Below, piece after piece: positions 26,917-36,095 of a stretch of 64,000 bases of DNA; the stretch's first letter is position 1; each line of letters starts with the position of its first letter. The notes under the pieces are model-generated. The model searched no databases, was not told where the DNA came from, and was given only the letters and a program-made list of their open reading frames with translations. Origin of the DNA: Mycoplana dimorpha (GTDB lineage: Bacteria; Pseudomonadota; Alphaproteobacteria; Rhizobiales; Rhizobiaceae); the NCBI RefSeq assembly GCF_003046475.1, contig NZ_PZZZ01000006.1, positions 1-64,000 on the forward strand. The letters are read 5' to 3'. Both the position numbers and the translations under genes were made by a program.

Positions 26917-28457
26917 GCCGCGGCCTCCGCTTGCGCGTCGACGTGGAGCGCACTTGCGACAAGCGCGCGCTCGGTGATGCCCGCCCCTTCGAGCTCGCGG
27001 ACGATGCGTCCGTCGTAGAGAACCAGAACCCGGTCGCAGCAGCCGACCAGTTCGTCATAGTCGGTCGAATAGAAGAGGATCGCCGCGTCCGCGTCCGCAA
27101 GCCGGCGCAGCAACTGGTACATCTCCTGCTTGGTCCCGACGTCGATGCCCCGCGTCGGATCGTTGAGCAGGATGATCCGCGGCCGGCGCATCAGCCACTT
27201 GGCGATGACGACCTTCTGCTGGTTGCCGCCGGAGAGCGAGCCGACGGGAATGTCGAGGCTCGCGGCCTTGATCGCCAGCAGCCGGACCAGCTCGTCGATC
27301 GCGCGCTCTTCCTTGTCGCGGTCGATGACGCCGCGCGCCGACAGCTGGTCGAGCGCGGCGAAGGAGAGGTTCTCGCGCACGGTCATCGGTTGCATCAGCC
27401 CCTCGGTCTTGCGATCCTCCGGGATCAGCGCCATTCCGATCCTGCCGGCGCGCGCGGTCCCGGGACTTGCGATCGATGTCGCCACGCCGTCGATGCTGAC
27501 GTTGCCTGTCGTGCCCCTGAGGACGCCGAAAAGTCCGAGCAGCAATTCGCGCTGGCCCTGCCCATCCAGCCCACCGAGCCCGACGATTTCGCCGGGTCGG
27601 ACCTTGAGCGTGATGTCGTGCAGGCGGTCGGACCAGCCGAACCTGTCGCAGGCGAGCACGGGAGGGCTCTCGCGGTGCCGCTGCGGCTTGGGCGGAAAAA
27701 CGCCGCTGACCTCGCGGCCGATCATCATTTCGACCACCTCGCTGCCGGAGCGGGTTCCGGCAGCATAGCTTGCGACGTTGCGACCGTTGCGGAACACGGT
27801 GCATTCGTCGGCAATCTCGGTGATCTCGTGCATCCGGTGGGAAATGTAGAGCAGCGCCAGGCCCTCGGCACGCAGGCGCCTGAGCACGGCGAACACCTTC
27901 GCCACGTCGCCGGCCGTCAACGCCGAGGTCGCCTCGTCGAGGATCAGGATGCGCGGCTTCCAGGCGAGCGCCTTGGCGATCTCCACCATCTGGCGGCGCG
28001 ACAACGGCAGGTCGCGGACAAGCGTGCGAGGGTGAATATCTTCGGCGCCAGCCCGGGCAAGCGCCTCTTCCGCCAGCCGCCTTTGCGCGGTGCGGTCGAT
28101 CAGTCCGAACCGGCGCGGCGGGTTGGAGATCGAGATGTTGTCGGCGACGCTGAGGTCGGGGATCAGCGACAGTTCCTGGAACACGCAGGCAATTCCGGCG
28201 CGGGCCGCCTGGGCCGGTGATCGAAACGCAACTTGGCGATCCTCAAGGAGCATACGGCCTTCGTCGGGGACGACGGCGCCGGCCATGATCTTGATCAGTG
28301 TGGATTTTCCCGCCCCGTTTTCGCCGAGGATCGCGTGAATCCGGCCGCCCTCGACGGCGAGCGAAGCGTCCTCCAGGGCGCGGACCCCGCCATAGCGCTT
28401 GCAGATGCCCTCCATCCGGAACAGCGGAGTTCCGCCTTGTGACTGCGTTGCCGTCAT
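26913..28457 (-). CDS. sugar ABC transporter ATPase, tandem-domain (YtfR/RbsA/MglA)
   Basis: This 514-residue protein has two nucleotide-binding domains. The first has Walker A GENGAGKST and LVRDLPLSRRQMVEIAKAL; the second has the usual degenerate Walker A (GLGGLDGQGQRELL), a signature LSGGNQQKVVIAKWL and Walker B-like IILLNDPTRGID. This is the pattern of RbsA/YtfR. The ATG at 28457 is preceded by GAGGGGGTG; an ATG at 28487 would add ten residues. It couples to the downstream permease by ATGA. Confidence 0.9.
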   Translation of the reverse strand: MTATQSQGGTPLFRMEGICKRYGGVRALEDASLAVEGGRIHAILGENGAGKSTLIKIMAGAVVPDEGRMLLEDRQVAFRSPAQAARAGIACVFQELSLIPDLSVADNISISNPPRRFGLIDRTAQRRLAEEALARAGAEDIHPRTLVRDLPLSRRQMVEIAKALAWKPRILILDEATSALTAGDVAKVFAVLRRLRAEGLALLYISHRMHEITEIADECTVFRNGRNVASYAAGTRSGSEVVEMMIGREVSGVFPPKPQRHRESPPVLACDRFGWSDRLHDITLKVRPGEIVGLGGLDGQGQRELLLGLFGVLRGTTGNVSIDGVATSIASPGTARAGRIGMALIPEDRKTEGLMQPMTVRENLSFAALDQLSARGVIDRDKEERAIDELVRLLAIKAASLDIPVGSLSGGNQQKVVIAKWLMRRPRIILLNDPTRGIDVGTKQEMYQLLRRLADADAAILFYSTDYDELVGCCDRVLVLYDGRIVRELEGAGITERALVASALHVDAQAEAAA

Positions 28458-28618
28458 CACCCCCTCGATCTGCGCTCCCGCCGCCAACCGGCAGCGTTAC
28501 GCGGGGAATTGTTTTCGAGCAGTTCGCCGGGACCGATCCACGTGTTCCCGGCGCCCTCGTTCTCAAATGCCGCGAGCTTTGGCTGCGACTCTGCCTTGGC
28601 GGTGGGAGAGTGAACCGC

Positions 28619-29743
28619 CTACTGATTTTCCTTCGTCTGCCCCATGATTTCCTGGGCGCTGAAGTTGATCCCGCAGGTGGGGAAGGAATTGCCGACGAAG
28701 AAGTTGTCGGACTGGTCCGGATAGAAGTTGTCGCCCGCCTTGAAGTTCGGATCCTCGACGATGGCGAGCGGCAACTTGATCGACTGCGGCACCACCTGCC
28801 CCTCAAGAGCAGCGATCGCCGTCTTTAGGGCGACTGCAACCTGTGCCGGGCCGGTGCCGGCCGAGGAGCATTTCAGGCCTTCGCCCGCATACTTGGCACA
28901 GAACTTGCGGAAGCCGTTTTCCGTCTCGCCGCCGAAGGGCACGAAGGGATGGCCCGCGTCGATCATCGCCTGCACGACGCCGGTGTCGCCGCCCTGCGCG
29001 GTGATGCCGTCGAACTTCTTGTGCACGGCAATCGCGTCGGCCGTTGCCTTCTGGGCCGTCGGATCGTCCCACTTGCCGACCACTTCGATGACGTCCCACT
29101 TCTTGCCGGTGGCACCGAGCGTCTCATGAATGCCATTGTGGCGGTCGGTGTCGACGGACGTGCCGGCGACGCCGCGCACCTCGAGGACCTTGCCACCGTC
29201 GGGCAGGTGCTTTGCCAGCCAGTTGGCCCAGAGGATGCCGAGACCCTTCTGGTCGACGTTCACGTTGATCGCATCCTGGGTGTCGAGAATGTTGTCGAAT
29301 GCGACGAGCACGACGCCGGCCTGCTTGGCGCGCTTGATGACCGGGCCGAAGGCGGTCGGGTTCTGTGCGTCGACGACGATCGCATCAAAGCCGGAATCGA
29401 TGAAGTTGTTGATGGCGGAAATCTGCGCCGGAACGTCCTCGCCTGTCGAGACGACCTTGAATTCCTTCAGCTTGGCGGCAACGTCCGGCTGCGCCGCATA
29501 GGCCTTGGCCGTCTGCACCATCTGGATGCGCCAGGTGTTGGCGATGAAGCCGTTCGCAAGGGCGATCCGATAGGGACCTTCCTTTTTCGGGAACTTGAAG
29601 AACTTCGTTTCCGCCGTCCAGGGCGCGAAGCATTGTGGATCGGCTGCGGGGCCGCCGACGATCTCGGGAGCAGCGCTGGCAGTCGTGGAGGCGATGATAA
29701 TAGCAGCAGTGGCGAGCAGGCCACTGAGGAAAGACTTCTGCAT
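28619..29743 (-). CDS. periplasmic sugar-binding protein (YtfQ/RbsB family)
   Basis: This 374-residue exported binding protein begins with a Sec signal (about 24 residues to ASA), then a Cys-containing loop and YRIALANGFIANTWRIQMVQ, the first strand and helix of the family fold. FDAIVVDAQNPTAFGPVIKRAK, VAFDNILD and GGDTGVVQAMIDAGHPFVPFGGE line the sugar cleft between two lobes. The ATG at 29743 has TTGGGAGGGAAATCG upstream. It leads the four-gene uptake operon (binding protein, ATPase, permease, permease). Longer than RbsB by about 70 residues; ligand not defined. Confidence 0.88.
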   Translation of the reverse strand: MQKSFLSGLLATAAIIIASTTASAAPEIVGGPAADPQCFAPWTAETKFFKFPKKEGPYRIALANGFIANTWRIQMVQTAKAYAAQPDVAAKLKEFKVVSTGEDVPAQISAINNFIDSGFDAIVVDAQNPTAFGPVIKRAKQAGVVLVAFDNILDTQDAINVNVDQKGLGILWANWLAKHLPDGGKVLEVRGVAGTSVDTDRHNGIHETLGATGKKWDVIEVVGKWDDPTAQKATADAIAVHKKFDGITAQGGDTGVVQAMIDAGHPFVPFGGETENGFRKFCAKYAGEGLKCSSAGTGPAQVAVALKTAIAALEGQVVPQSIKLPLAIVEDPNFKAGDNFYPDQSDNFFVGNSFPTCGINFSAQEIMGQTKENQ

Positions 29744-30199
29744 CGATTTCCCTCCCAAGAGTTGTCGTGTGGGATGCGGAATCGAAAGGGGCAAACCGGA
29801 GGAGGTCGAGCAGGCGCAACAGGCAATGGCCTGCAGAACCATTCCGACAGCGCCGTTCCAGTGACGTTCCCGAGTTTCTCTTATCCCTCGACGTCACGAA
29901 ATCATGGTAGCGCTGCCAATTTGAGTTGTAAAGCGAGCGCTATCGGCGCCCTAACTACAAATTCTCAATGAAATCAATACAATGGCGAACCAGAGCGATG
30001 TGCGGCGGCCGCGCGACGTGGCGGTGACGATCCGCGGGAGGCGACGCCGCCCTTCGCGCGCGGTCGATCCCGACGGGGTCATGCTTGAAAAGATTGTCCA
30101 GGCCCGCCGCAGATCGAAGACAATGCGCTGGAGCTACCTGCCAGCAGCCGTGAATCGTGTCGCGAAAGCTGACAGTGGCAGGCGTTGCTAAAACCCAGA
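29744..30199. promoter_or_regulatory. promoter region of the sugar operon with a LacI-type operator at 29905-29918
   Basis: The 456-base gap has no credible gene. TGGTAGCGCTGCCA at 29905-29918 is a 14-base palindrome with one mismatch and a central C-G step, the usual shape for sugar-responsive LacI-family operators. It lies about 160 bases before the binding-protein ATG. It differs from the palindromes at 36004-36043, so it is probably read by another LacI member, not seen in this window. Confidence 0.5.
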
Positions 30200-31831
30200 T
30201 CAGAAAAGCCGGGCAGTTCGCAAGACTTCCTGAAAGTTGAGAAATGCCTGGTAACGCCGCTCGTGAACTCCAGCCACTTCACGGCTCGGCGCATACTCCG
30301 CGGCAATCTCGGAGAGCGCTCCCATAGCATTGCGAACGTCGGGAAAAGCCCCGGCTGCGACGCTGCCGAGGATCGCCGAACCAAGCAGGACGGGTTCCTC
30401 GGCGACAGGGGCGACGACCGGTTTGCCGCAGGCATCGGCCAGGATCTGCCTGACCAGCGGACTGGCACCGGCACCTCCGCTGATCACCACCCTTTCAACC
30501 GAGGCGCCGGCCGCCGCCTGGGTCTCGATGATCTGGCGCAGGCCATAGCCGATGCCACAAAGACCGGCGATGTAGAGTGCGACGAGATTGTCGATGTCCC
30601 GCTCCATTCCGAGCCCTGCGATGACCGCACGGGCATGCGGATCGGCAAAAGGTGCGCGGTTTCCGAGGAATTCCGGGACGACATGCAGGCCGACGGCCAG
30701 TTTGACTGCCTCCGAAGCATGGGAGACCTTCCCTGTTGCAAGTTCGGACACGTAGGCCGGAAGCGACTTGCCTTCGGCACGCGCCTGCGCCGTTGCCTCG
30801 GCGGCGGCAGGGTGGAAGGACAGCAGTTGGTCGATCGCGGCACCGGCCGCGCTCTGGCCACCCTCATTCAGCCACATGCCGGGTACCATTGCGGAATAGT
30901 ATGGTCCCCAGACGCCGGGTACGAACACAGGCTCGGCCGTCGAGGTCATGGTGCAGGACGACGTACCGAAAACATACGCCAGGTTCTCGGACGGATTGCC
31001 GCCGATGCCGACGGTGCCGATGCCGCCCGCATGGGCGTCGATCATCCCGGCAGCCACTGCCGTGCCGGGCATCAAGCCCATGGCACGCGCGGCTTCCTCC
31101 GTCAGGCCATGGCCCAGACCGGTGCCGGGCTCGACGATCGCGGTGCCGATGCGGGCGAAGCCTTCATCTGCCAGTTCCTGCAGGCCGATGGTACGGAAAT
31201 AGCCTTCATCCCAGCGGGCTTCATGGGCGATGTAGGTCCACTTGCAGGTAACCGTGCAGGTCGAGCGGGAGAGATCGCCGGTTGCTTTCCAGGTCAAAAA
31301 ATCCACGAGATCGAAGAACTGCCAGGCGGCAGCGTAGGTCGCCGGTCGGTTTTCTTTCAGCCAGAGGATCTTCGGCGTCTCCATCTCCGGAGAAATGCGA
31401 CCGCCGACATAGCGCAGGACGTCATGGCCCAGGGCGTTGATGCGTTCGGCCTGGGCAACCGCGCGGTGATCCATCCAGACGATGATGTCACGCTCGGCCT
31501 GTCCGGAAGGGCCGACGGCGAGCGGCCTGCCGTCCTCCCCGAGCACCACCAGCGAGCAGGTTGCATCGAAGCCGAGCCCGACGACCCCTGCCGGGTCCAC
31601 GCCTGCGGAAGCAACCGCCTCGCGAATGATGCCGCAGACCACATCCCAGATTTCGGTGCTCGACTGCTCGACGATCGAACCGGCCTCGCGGAACAGCGAG
31701 ATGTCACGCTTGGCAACGGACAGCATGCGGCCGTTGAGGTCGAAGAGACCCGCACGCGCACTGCCGGTTCCGACATCGACGCCGATGACGTAGCGCGATG
31801 CTGCCTCGGATGAGTTCTCTACTGGGGTCAT
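30200..31831 (-). CDS. rbtK: D-ribulokinase (FGGY carbohydrate kinase)
   Basis: This 543-residue FGGY kinase would phosphorylate D-ribulose made from ribitol by the SDR upstream, giving D-ribulose 5-phosphate for the pentose pathway. It opens with YVIGVDVGTGSARAGLFD (first phosphate loop), then GLGFDATCSLVVL, MDHRA, and has TAVAAGMIDAHAGGIG with the catalytic Asp, VFGTSSCTM and VISGGAGASPLVRQILADA (second phosphate loop). This TSSCTM/GMIDAHAGG set is that of the ribulokinase/FGGY branch. The ATG at 31831 has GAGCAGGACACC upstream; in-frame ATGs at 31849 and 31855 are alternatives. Last gene of the ribitol operon. Confidence 0.85.
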   Translation of the reverse strand: MTPVENSSEAASRYVIGVDVGTGSARAGLFDLNGRMLSVAKRDISLFREAGSIVEQSSTEIWDVVCGIIREAVASAGVDPAGVVGLGFDATCSLVVLGEDGRPLAVGPSGQAERDIIVWMDHRAVAQAERINALGHDVLRYVGGRISPEMETPKILWLKENRPATYAAAWQFFDLVDFLTWKATGDLSRSTCTVTCKWTYIAHEARWDEGYFRTIGLQELADEGFARIGTAIVEPGTGLGHGLTEEAARAMGLMPGTAVAAGMIDAHAGGIGTVGIGGNPSENLAYVFGTSSCTMTSTAEPVFVPGVWGPYYSAMVPGMWLNEGGQSAAGAAIDQLLSFHPAAAEATAQARAEGKSLPAYVSELATGKVSHASEAVKLAVGLHVVPEFLGNRAPFADPHARAVIAGLGMERDIDNLVALYIAGLCGIGYGLRQIIETQAAAGASVERVVISGGAGASPLVRQILADACGKPVVAPVAEEPVLLGSAILGSVAAGAFPDVRNAMGALSEIAAEYAPSREVAGVHERRYQAFLNFQEVLRTARLF

Positions 31832-31874
31832 GGTGTCCTGCTCATTCATGGGCATGCGGAGGATAAGACCGGTG

Positions 31875-32603
31875 TCAGAGGTCGACGCTGTTCGGCAGGA
31901 TCACCAGGTCACGGATCGTTACGTTGCGCGGCCTCGACAGCATGAAGAGAACCGCGTCGGCCACTTCCTTCGGCTGCATCAGGCTGCCGTTGGCGAGCGC
32001 CTCCTCCATCTTGGCTTTCGGCCAGTCGTCGAGCAGAGCCGTGACGACCGGGCCGGGAAGAACCGCGCCGACGCGGACCCCATGCGGAGCGACCTGGCGA
32101 CGGGTAGAGTGAACGAAGGCCTGAACGGCGAATTTCGACGCGGTGTAGATCGGCTCCCAGACAACGGGAACGACGCCGGCGATCGAGCTCGTGAACAGGA
32201 TGTCGCCCGACTTCTGCGCGATCATGTGTGGCAGAACCGCATGCACCGAACGGAAGGCGGCGTTGATGTTGAGGTTCAGCATGCGGTCCCAGGCATCAGG
32301 ATCACCTTCCGCCACCGGGCCGCCGATGTAGGCTCCTGCATTGGCGTGGAAGATGTCGAGGCGACCGGTGCATTCGAGAATGCGCGGCAGCATGCTGGAA
32401 ACATCGGCGCCATCCAGCAGGTCCACGACCAGCGGTACCGCGCGCTCGCCGAGCTCCTTGCAGAGCGCCTCGAGCTTGTCCTTCGCCCGATCGATCAGAA
32501 CGACGGTGGCTCCCTCGGCGATCAGTGTGCGCGCGCATTCCAGGCCGATACCGGATGCCGCACCGGTGATCGCGGCGACCTTGCCCTTCATGAGTTCAGT
32601 CAT
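31875..32603 (-). CDS. rbtD: ribitol 2-dehydrogenase (SDR family)
   Basis: This 242-residue NAD-dependent short-chain dehydrogenase oxidises ribitol to D-ribulose. It shows the cofactor loop [20 protein letters not shown], the catalytic Ser of [14 protein letters not shown], and Tyr153/Lys157 in YTASK. Several long stretches ([60 protein letters not shown]) are as I recall them from the Klebsiella ribitol dehydrogenase, which makes this assignment unusually firm. The start at 32603 follows GGAGACTGAAC. It lies between permease and kinase genes of the ribitol operon. Confidence 0.92.
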   Translation of the reverse strand: MTELMKGKVAAITGAASGIGLECARTLIAEGATVVLIDRAKDKLEALCKELGERAVPLVVDLLDGADVSSMLPRILECTGRLDIFHANAGAYIGGPVAEGDPDAWDRMLNLNINAAFRSVHAVLPHMIAQKSGDILFTSSIAGVVPVVWEPIYTASKFAVQAFVHSTRRQVAPHGVRVGAVLPGPVVTALLDDWPKAKMEEALANGSLMQPKEVADAVLFMLSRPRNVTIRDLVILPNSVDL

Positions 32604-32624
32604 GTTCAGTCTCCAGTCTTTCAA

Positions 32625-33887
32625 TCAGGCGCGGCCATGGCTGACGCGCGAACGGCGGGCGAGCGAGTCGACGATGACGGCGATGGCAAGCACTGCCCCG
32701 GTGATCATGTAGCGAAGCGACGAGCTCAGGTTGAGGAGCGTCAGTCCGTTCGAGATCGCCTGGATGACGATGATGCCGAGCAGGGCGGAATAGGCGCTGC
32801 CGCGGCCGCCGAACAGACTGGTGCCGCCGATGACCGCCGCTGCGATGGCGTTGAGGTTCACGTCACCCGTGCCGGCCTGCTGGCTTGACGAGGCAAGGCG
32901 GGCTGCCGAAAAGGTGCCGCCAAGGGCTGCGAGCGTCGAGCAAAGCATGAAGGCACTCAGGTAGATCCGGCGGACGTTGATGCCGGAGCGGCGAGCGGCC
33001 TCGCGATTGCCACCGACGGCGAACATCGAACGGCCCCACTTGGTCTTGGTCAGCGCATAGTTGAGGATGACGACGAGTGCGACGAAAAGGCCGAACATCC
33101 ACGGCACGCCGCGGCCGAGATTGAGATAGTAGACGGCGGCTTCCAGGATGACGGTCAGCACCACCGCCTTGACGACCAGACTGCTCAGGGGCTGGGACGA
33201 CAGATTGACGGCCTGACGGCGCTTGCGGATCACCAGACCCGCGATGACGAGAACGGCACCCGGCACCAGAGCGAGCAGATGCGACAGCCAGCCGGGCATC
33301 ACGAGGATCTGGCCGAACCGGACGAGCGGCGACGCATAAGGCAGGTTGATGCTGCCCGTCGGCCCCAGGATGTAGAGCTGCATGCCGAGAAGCGCCAAAA
33401 GTCCGGCAAGCGTCGCGACGAAGCTCGGCATGCCGAGGCGATTGTAAAGCACCGCATAAAGCGCGCCGACGACCGCGCCGGTCACCAGCGCGGCACCGAT
33501 GGCGAGCGGCAGCGACATGCCGGAATTCACCCACAGCACGCCGATGATCGCCGAGGCGAGGCCGCTCATGGAGCCGACGGAAAGATCGATCTCGCCGAGG
33601 ATCAACACGCAGACGATGCCAAGCGAGATGATGCCGACGGTCGCGCAGTCAAACAGCAGGTTCACCAGGTTGTTCGGCGCAAGGAAGATCGGGTTGAGAA
33701 TGCTGAAGACGGTCGAGATGACGATCAGGCCGATCGCGACCGGGAGCATGCCGAGGTCGCCGGAGCGGACACGGCTGACAAAGGCGCGGACCATGCCGCC
33801 TATGCTGTCGGCATGGCTGACCCGTTCGTCGCTGCGGTCGAGGGCAAGGGGAGTGGGTTTATTCTCGTTAGGCATCTGAGTGCTCAT
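32625..33887 (-). CDS. ribitol-locus ABC transporter permease (XylH/RbsC family)
   Basis: This 420-residue permease is longer than RbsC and resembles XylH in carrying an N-terminal cytosolic extension of about 45 residues and extra segments. Family motifs are GIVCVLILGEIDLSVGSMSG, GMPSFVATLAGLLALLGMQL, SMFAVGGNREAARRSGI and AAVIGGTSLFGGRGS. It begins in ATGA overlap with the ATPase stop and is followed by the ribitol dehydrogenase gene after 21 bases. A single permease gene implies a homodimeric channel. Confidence 0.87.
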   Translation of the reverse strand: MSTQMPNENKPTPLALDRSDERVSHADSIGGMVRAFVSRVRSGDLGMLPVAIGLIVISTVFSILNPIFLAPNNLVNLLFDCATVGIISLGIVCVLILGEIDLSVGSMSGLASAIIGVLWVNSGMSLPLAIGAALVTGAVVGALYAVLYNRLGMPSFVATLAGLLALLGMQLYILGPTGSINLPYASPLVRFGQILVMPGWLSHLLALVPGAVLVIAGLVIRKRRQAVNLSSQPLSSLVVKAVVLTVILEAAVYYLNLGRGVPWMFGLFVALVVILNYALTKTKWGRSMFAVGGNREAARRSGINVRRIYLSAFMLCSTLAALGGTFSAARLASSSQQAGTGDVNLNAIAAAVIGGTSLFGGRGSAYSALLGIIVIQAISNGLTLLNLSSSLRYMITGAVLAIAVIVDSLARRSRVSHGRA

Positions 33888-34702
33888 GCGGGGCTCCCGG
33901 TTGCTGCCTGCTCGCCGCTATTGCGGCCGATGCGGCGCGACACGGCGTTTTCGGTAGCGCCGGTGATGGCCGCCACCAGTTCGTGATTGGAGGCGTCGGG
34001 CGTGAAGACGCCATTGTTCTTGCCGAGACGAAGCACGACGATGCGGTCGGCAACGGCCCGCACATCCTCCATGTTGTGACTGATGATGATGACGCCGAGG
34101 CCGCGCTCGCGCACGCGCTCGATCAGGTTCAGCACCTCGGCCGTCTGGGCGACGCCAAGCGCTGCCGTCGGCTCGTCGAGCATGATGATCTTGGGATCCA
34201 GCAGCAACGACCGGGCGATTGCCACCGTCTGGCGCTGGCCGCCGGAGAGCGAGGCGACGGGCTCGCGAACGGAGGGGATTCGGGCTGCGAGCTCCCGCAG
34301 CAGCGTCCAGGCACGCACCTCCATCGCCACCTCGTCGAGGTTCCAGGGCGAGAGCTCATGGCCAAGGAAAAGATTGGCGACGACATCAAGATTCTCGCAG
34401 AGCGCCAGATCCTGGAAGACGGTCGCAATTCCAAGTCCGAGCGCGCTGCTCGGGCTATCCAGCGAAACCTCCTGGCCGCAGAACTCGATGCGGCCCGCAG
34501 TCGGCTGGTGCACACCCGCGAGCACCTTGACCAGTGTCGACTTGCCGGCACCGTTGTCGCCGACCAGCGCGACCACCTCGCCCGCCTTCACTTCCAGCTC
34601 AATGTCGGTCAGCGCGGAGACCGCACCGAAATTCTTCGAGACATTGCTCAACTTCAGAATGGTCGTGCCTTTAGGGGGCAGGCCGATGTCATTTCGTTGC
34701 AT
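33884..34702 (-). CDS. ribitol-locus ABC transporter ATPase, single NBD
   Basis: This 272-residue ATPase has one nucleotide-binding domain: Walker A GDNGAGKST, Q-loop VFQDLALCENL, signature LSGGQRQTVAIARSL, Walker B IIMLDEPTAAL and switch His IIISHNMEDV. Most sugar transporters with RbsC-type permeases use a double-domain ATPase, so this is the shorter form found in some polyol and xylose-like systems. It overlaps the permease by four bases and lies 72 bases after the binding-protein stop. Confidence 0.87.
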   Translation of the reverse strand: MQRNDIGLPPKGTTILKLSNVSKNFGAVSALTDIELEVKAGEVVALVGDNGAGKSTLVKVLAGVHQPTAGRIEFCGQEVSLDSPSSALGLGIATVFQDLALCENLDVVANLFLGHELSPWNLDEVAMEVRAWTLLRELAARIPSVREPVASLSGGQRQTVAIARSLLLDPKIIMLDEPTAALGVAQTAEVLNLIERVRERGLGVIIISHNMEDVRAVADRIVVLRLGKNNGVFTPDASNHELVAAITGATENAVSRRIGRNSGEQAATGSPA

Positions 34703-34774
34703 GACGAGGCGCTCTTCTCTGGAATGGATACGCCCGGCCGGAGCATAGGCCCCGACCGAGCCCCTTGAAAGATA

Positions 34775-35821
34775 TTACTGGATAATGCCGAGCTTCTTGC
34801 AACCCTCGACGTATTCGCCGGTGCAGACTTCCTCGGGCTTCTGGATACCCTTGTCGAAGATCTCCGCCTTGATGTTTTCCGCCGTAACCACGGCCGGCAC
34901 GAAGAGTTCGGACGGCGTATTGTAGAGCGTGGTCTTGGCTTCCGGGGTTTCGCCCTTCAGGAGCGTCACGGCGATGTTCGCCGCGGCGGCCGCCACAATT
35001 TCCGACGGCTTGGAAATCGTGTTGTACTGGTCACCCGAGATGATCAGTTGCAGGGCGGCGATCGTCGCGTCGTTGCCGGTGACCGGAGGAACCGGATTTA
35101 CGCCGGCGGCCTTGAAGGCGGCGATCGCGCCACCCCCGGTGCCGTCGTTGGCTGCAACAACGCCCTTGATATCCGCACCAAAGCGGGTGATCTGGCCGGC
35201 GGCCCATTCCTGCGCCTTCGGCGGCGCCCAATCCGGCGTATCGAACTCGGCAAGCGTCTTATAGCCGGAGTCCTTCAGACCCCGATGGATGCCGTCGCGG
35301 ATGAGACCTGCTGCGGCATCGGTCGGCGAGCCGTTGATCTGGAGAACGCCCGAACCTTCCGGCACGCCGCTCGCCTTCAGGTGCTCGACGAGCGACTGCG
35401 CGATTGCATGACCGATACCCTCGTTATCGAAGGAGACGTAGTAGTCGGCAGCCTTGTCGGGAATGGGCCGGTCATAAGCGACGACCTTAACCTGCTGCGA
35501 CTGGGCGATCTCGACGAGGGCAGCGGCCGCAGCGGAGTCCACCGGGTCAAGGACGATGACCTTGGCGCCCTGGGCGATGACCGAATTGAACTGCTGCTGC
35601 TGGAGCGCGACGTCCGCATTGGCGTTCTGGTAGATGACGGTGCAGGTCGGGCAGAGCTTGGCCATTTCAGCCTTGAAGCCCGGATAGTCATGCTCTTCAT
35701 AGCGGGTCGATGCCTGGTCCGGCATCAGGAAGGCGACGGTCGCCCCTTCCTGCGCGAAAGCAGAACCGGAAGCCAGTGCGGCAAGACCAATGGTCGCCAG
35801 CAGCACGGAACGAATTTTCAT
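34775..35821 (-). CDS. ribitol-locus periplasmic binding protein (XylF/RbsB family)
   Basis: This 348-residue exported protein has a 23-residue Sec signal (SGSAFA cleavage), then VAFLMPDQASTRYEEHDYPG, which matches the XylF/ChvE-like sugar binders, with cleft motifs IVLDPVDSAAAAALVEIA, YDRPI and VAANDGTGGGAIAAFKAAG. The ATG has AAGGAGGAGAATGAG upstream. It heads the operon binding protein, ATPase, permease, dehydrogenase, kinase, and is divergent from the LacI regulator. Ribitol is the likely ligand from the downstream enzymes. Confidence 0.88.
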   Translation of the reverse strand: MKIRSVLLATIGLAALASGSAFAQEGATVAFLMPDQASTRYEEHDYPGFKAEMAKLCPTCTVIYQNANADVALQQQQFNSVIAQGAKVIVLDPVDSAAAAALVEIAQSQQVKVVAYDRPIPDKAADYYVSFDNEGIGHAIAQSLVEHLKASGVPEGSGVLQINGSPTDAAAGLIRDGIHRGLKDSGYKTLAEFDTPDWAPPKAQEWAAGQITRFGADIKGVVAANDGTGGGAIAAFKAAGVNPVPPVTGNDATIAALQLIISGDQYNTISKPSEIVAAAAANIAVTLLKGETPEAKTTLYNTPSELFVPAVVTAENIKAEIFDKGIQKPEEVCTGEYVEGCKKLGIIQ

Positions 35822-36003
35822 GTCTCATTCTCCTCCTTGAGTGGGGAAAGCCCGTGTCGAGAGACCATCCCGGACCGCTCCTCGCACCCACTCCGCGTCG
35901 CCTGTCACAAGGACGCAGATCACCGTTTTTCGCCGAGCACATCGGCGCCGCGGGATGTGGGCACTGGCAGAACGCCTCCCGGTCGACCCTCCACAGCCAA
36001 CCT

Positions 36004-36043
36004 GTATCATCGATGGAGCACCGTTGCTCAATCGATGAAGCAA
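36004..36043. promoter_or_regulatory. paired LacI-type palindromes in the ribitol divergent promoter
   Basis: TTGCTCAATCGATGAAGCAA at 36024-36043 is palindromic at 16 of 20 positions around a central C-G. A weaker copy with the same ATCGAT core is centred 22 bases upstream (near 36011/36012). Two sites two helical turns apart suit cooperative binding by the LacI regulator whose gene starts at 36096. Confidence 0.55.
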
Positions 36044-36095
36044 GAATTGCCACCTTGCCCGTTTGATGTCAAGTTGGCTTTCGGAGGAGGACTTC

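Noticed and set aside
29982-30191. 69-residue open frame in the promoter gap of the sugar operon
   Set aside because: Arg-rich, with no ribosome site or family likeness.
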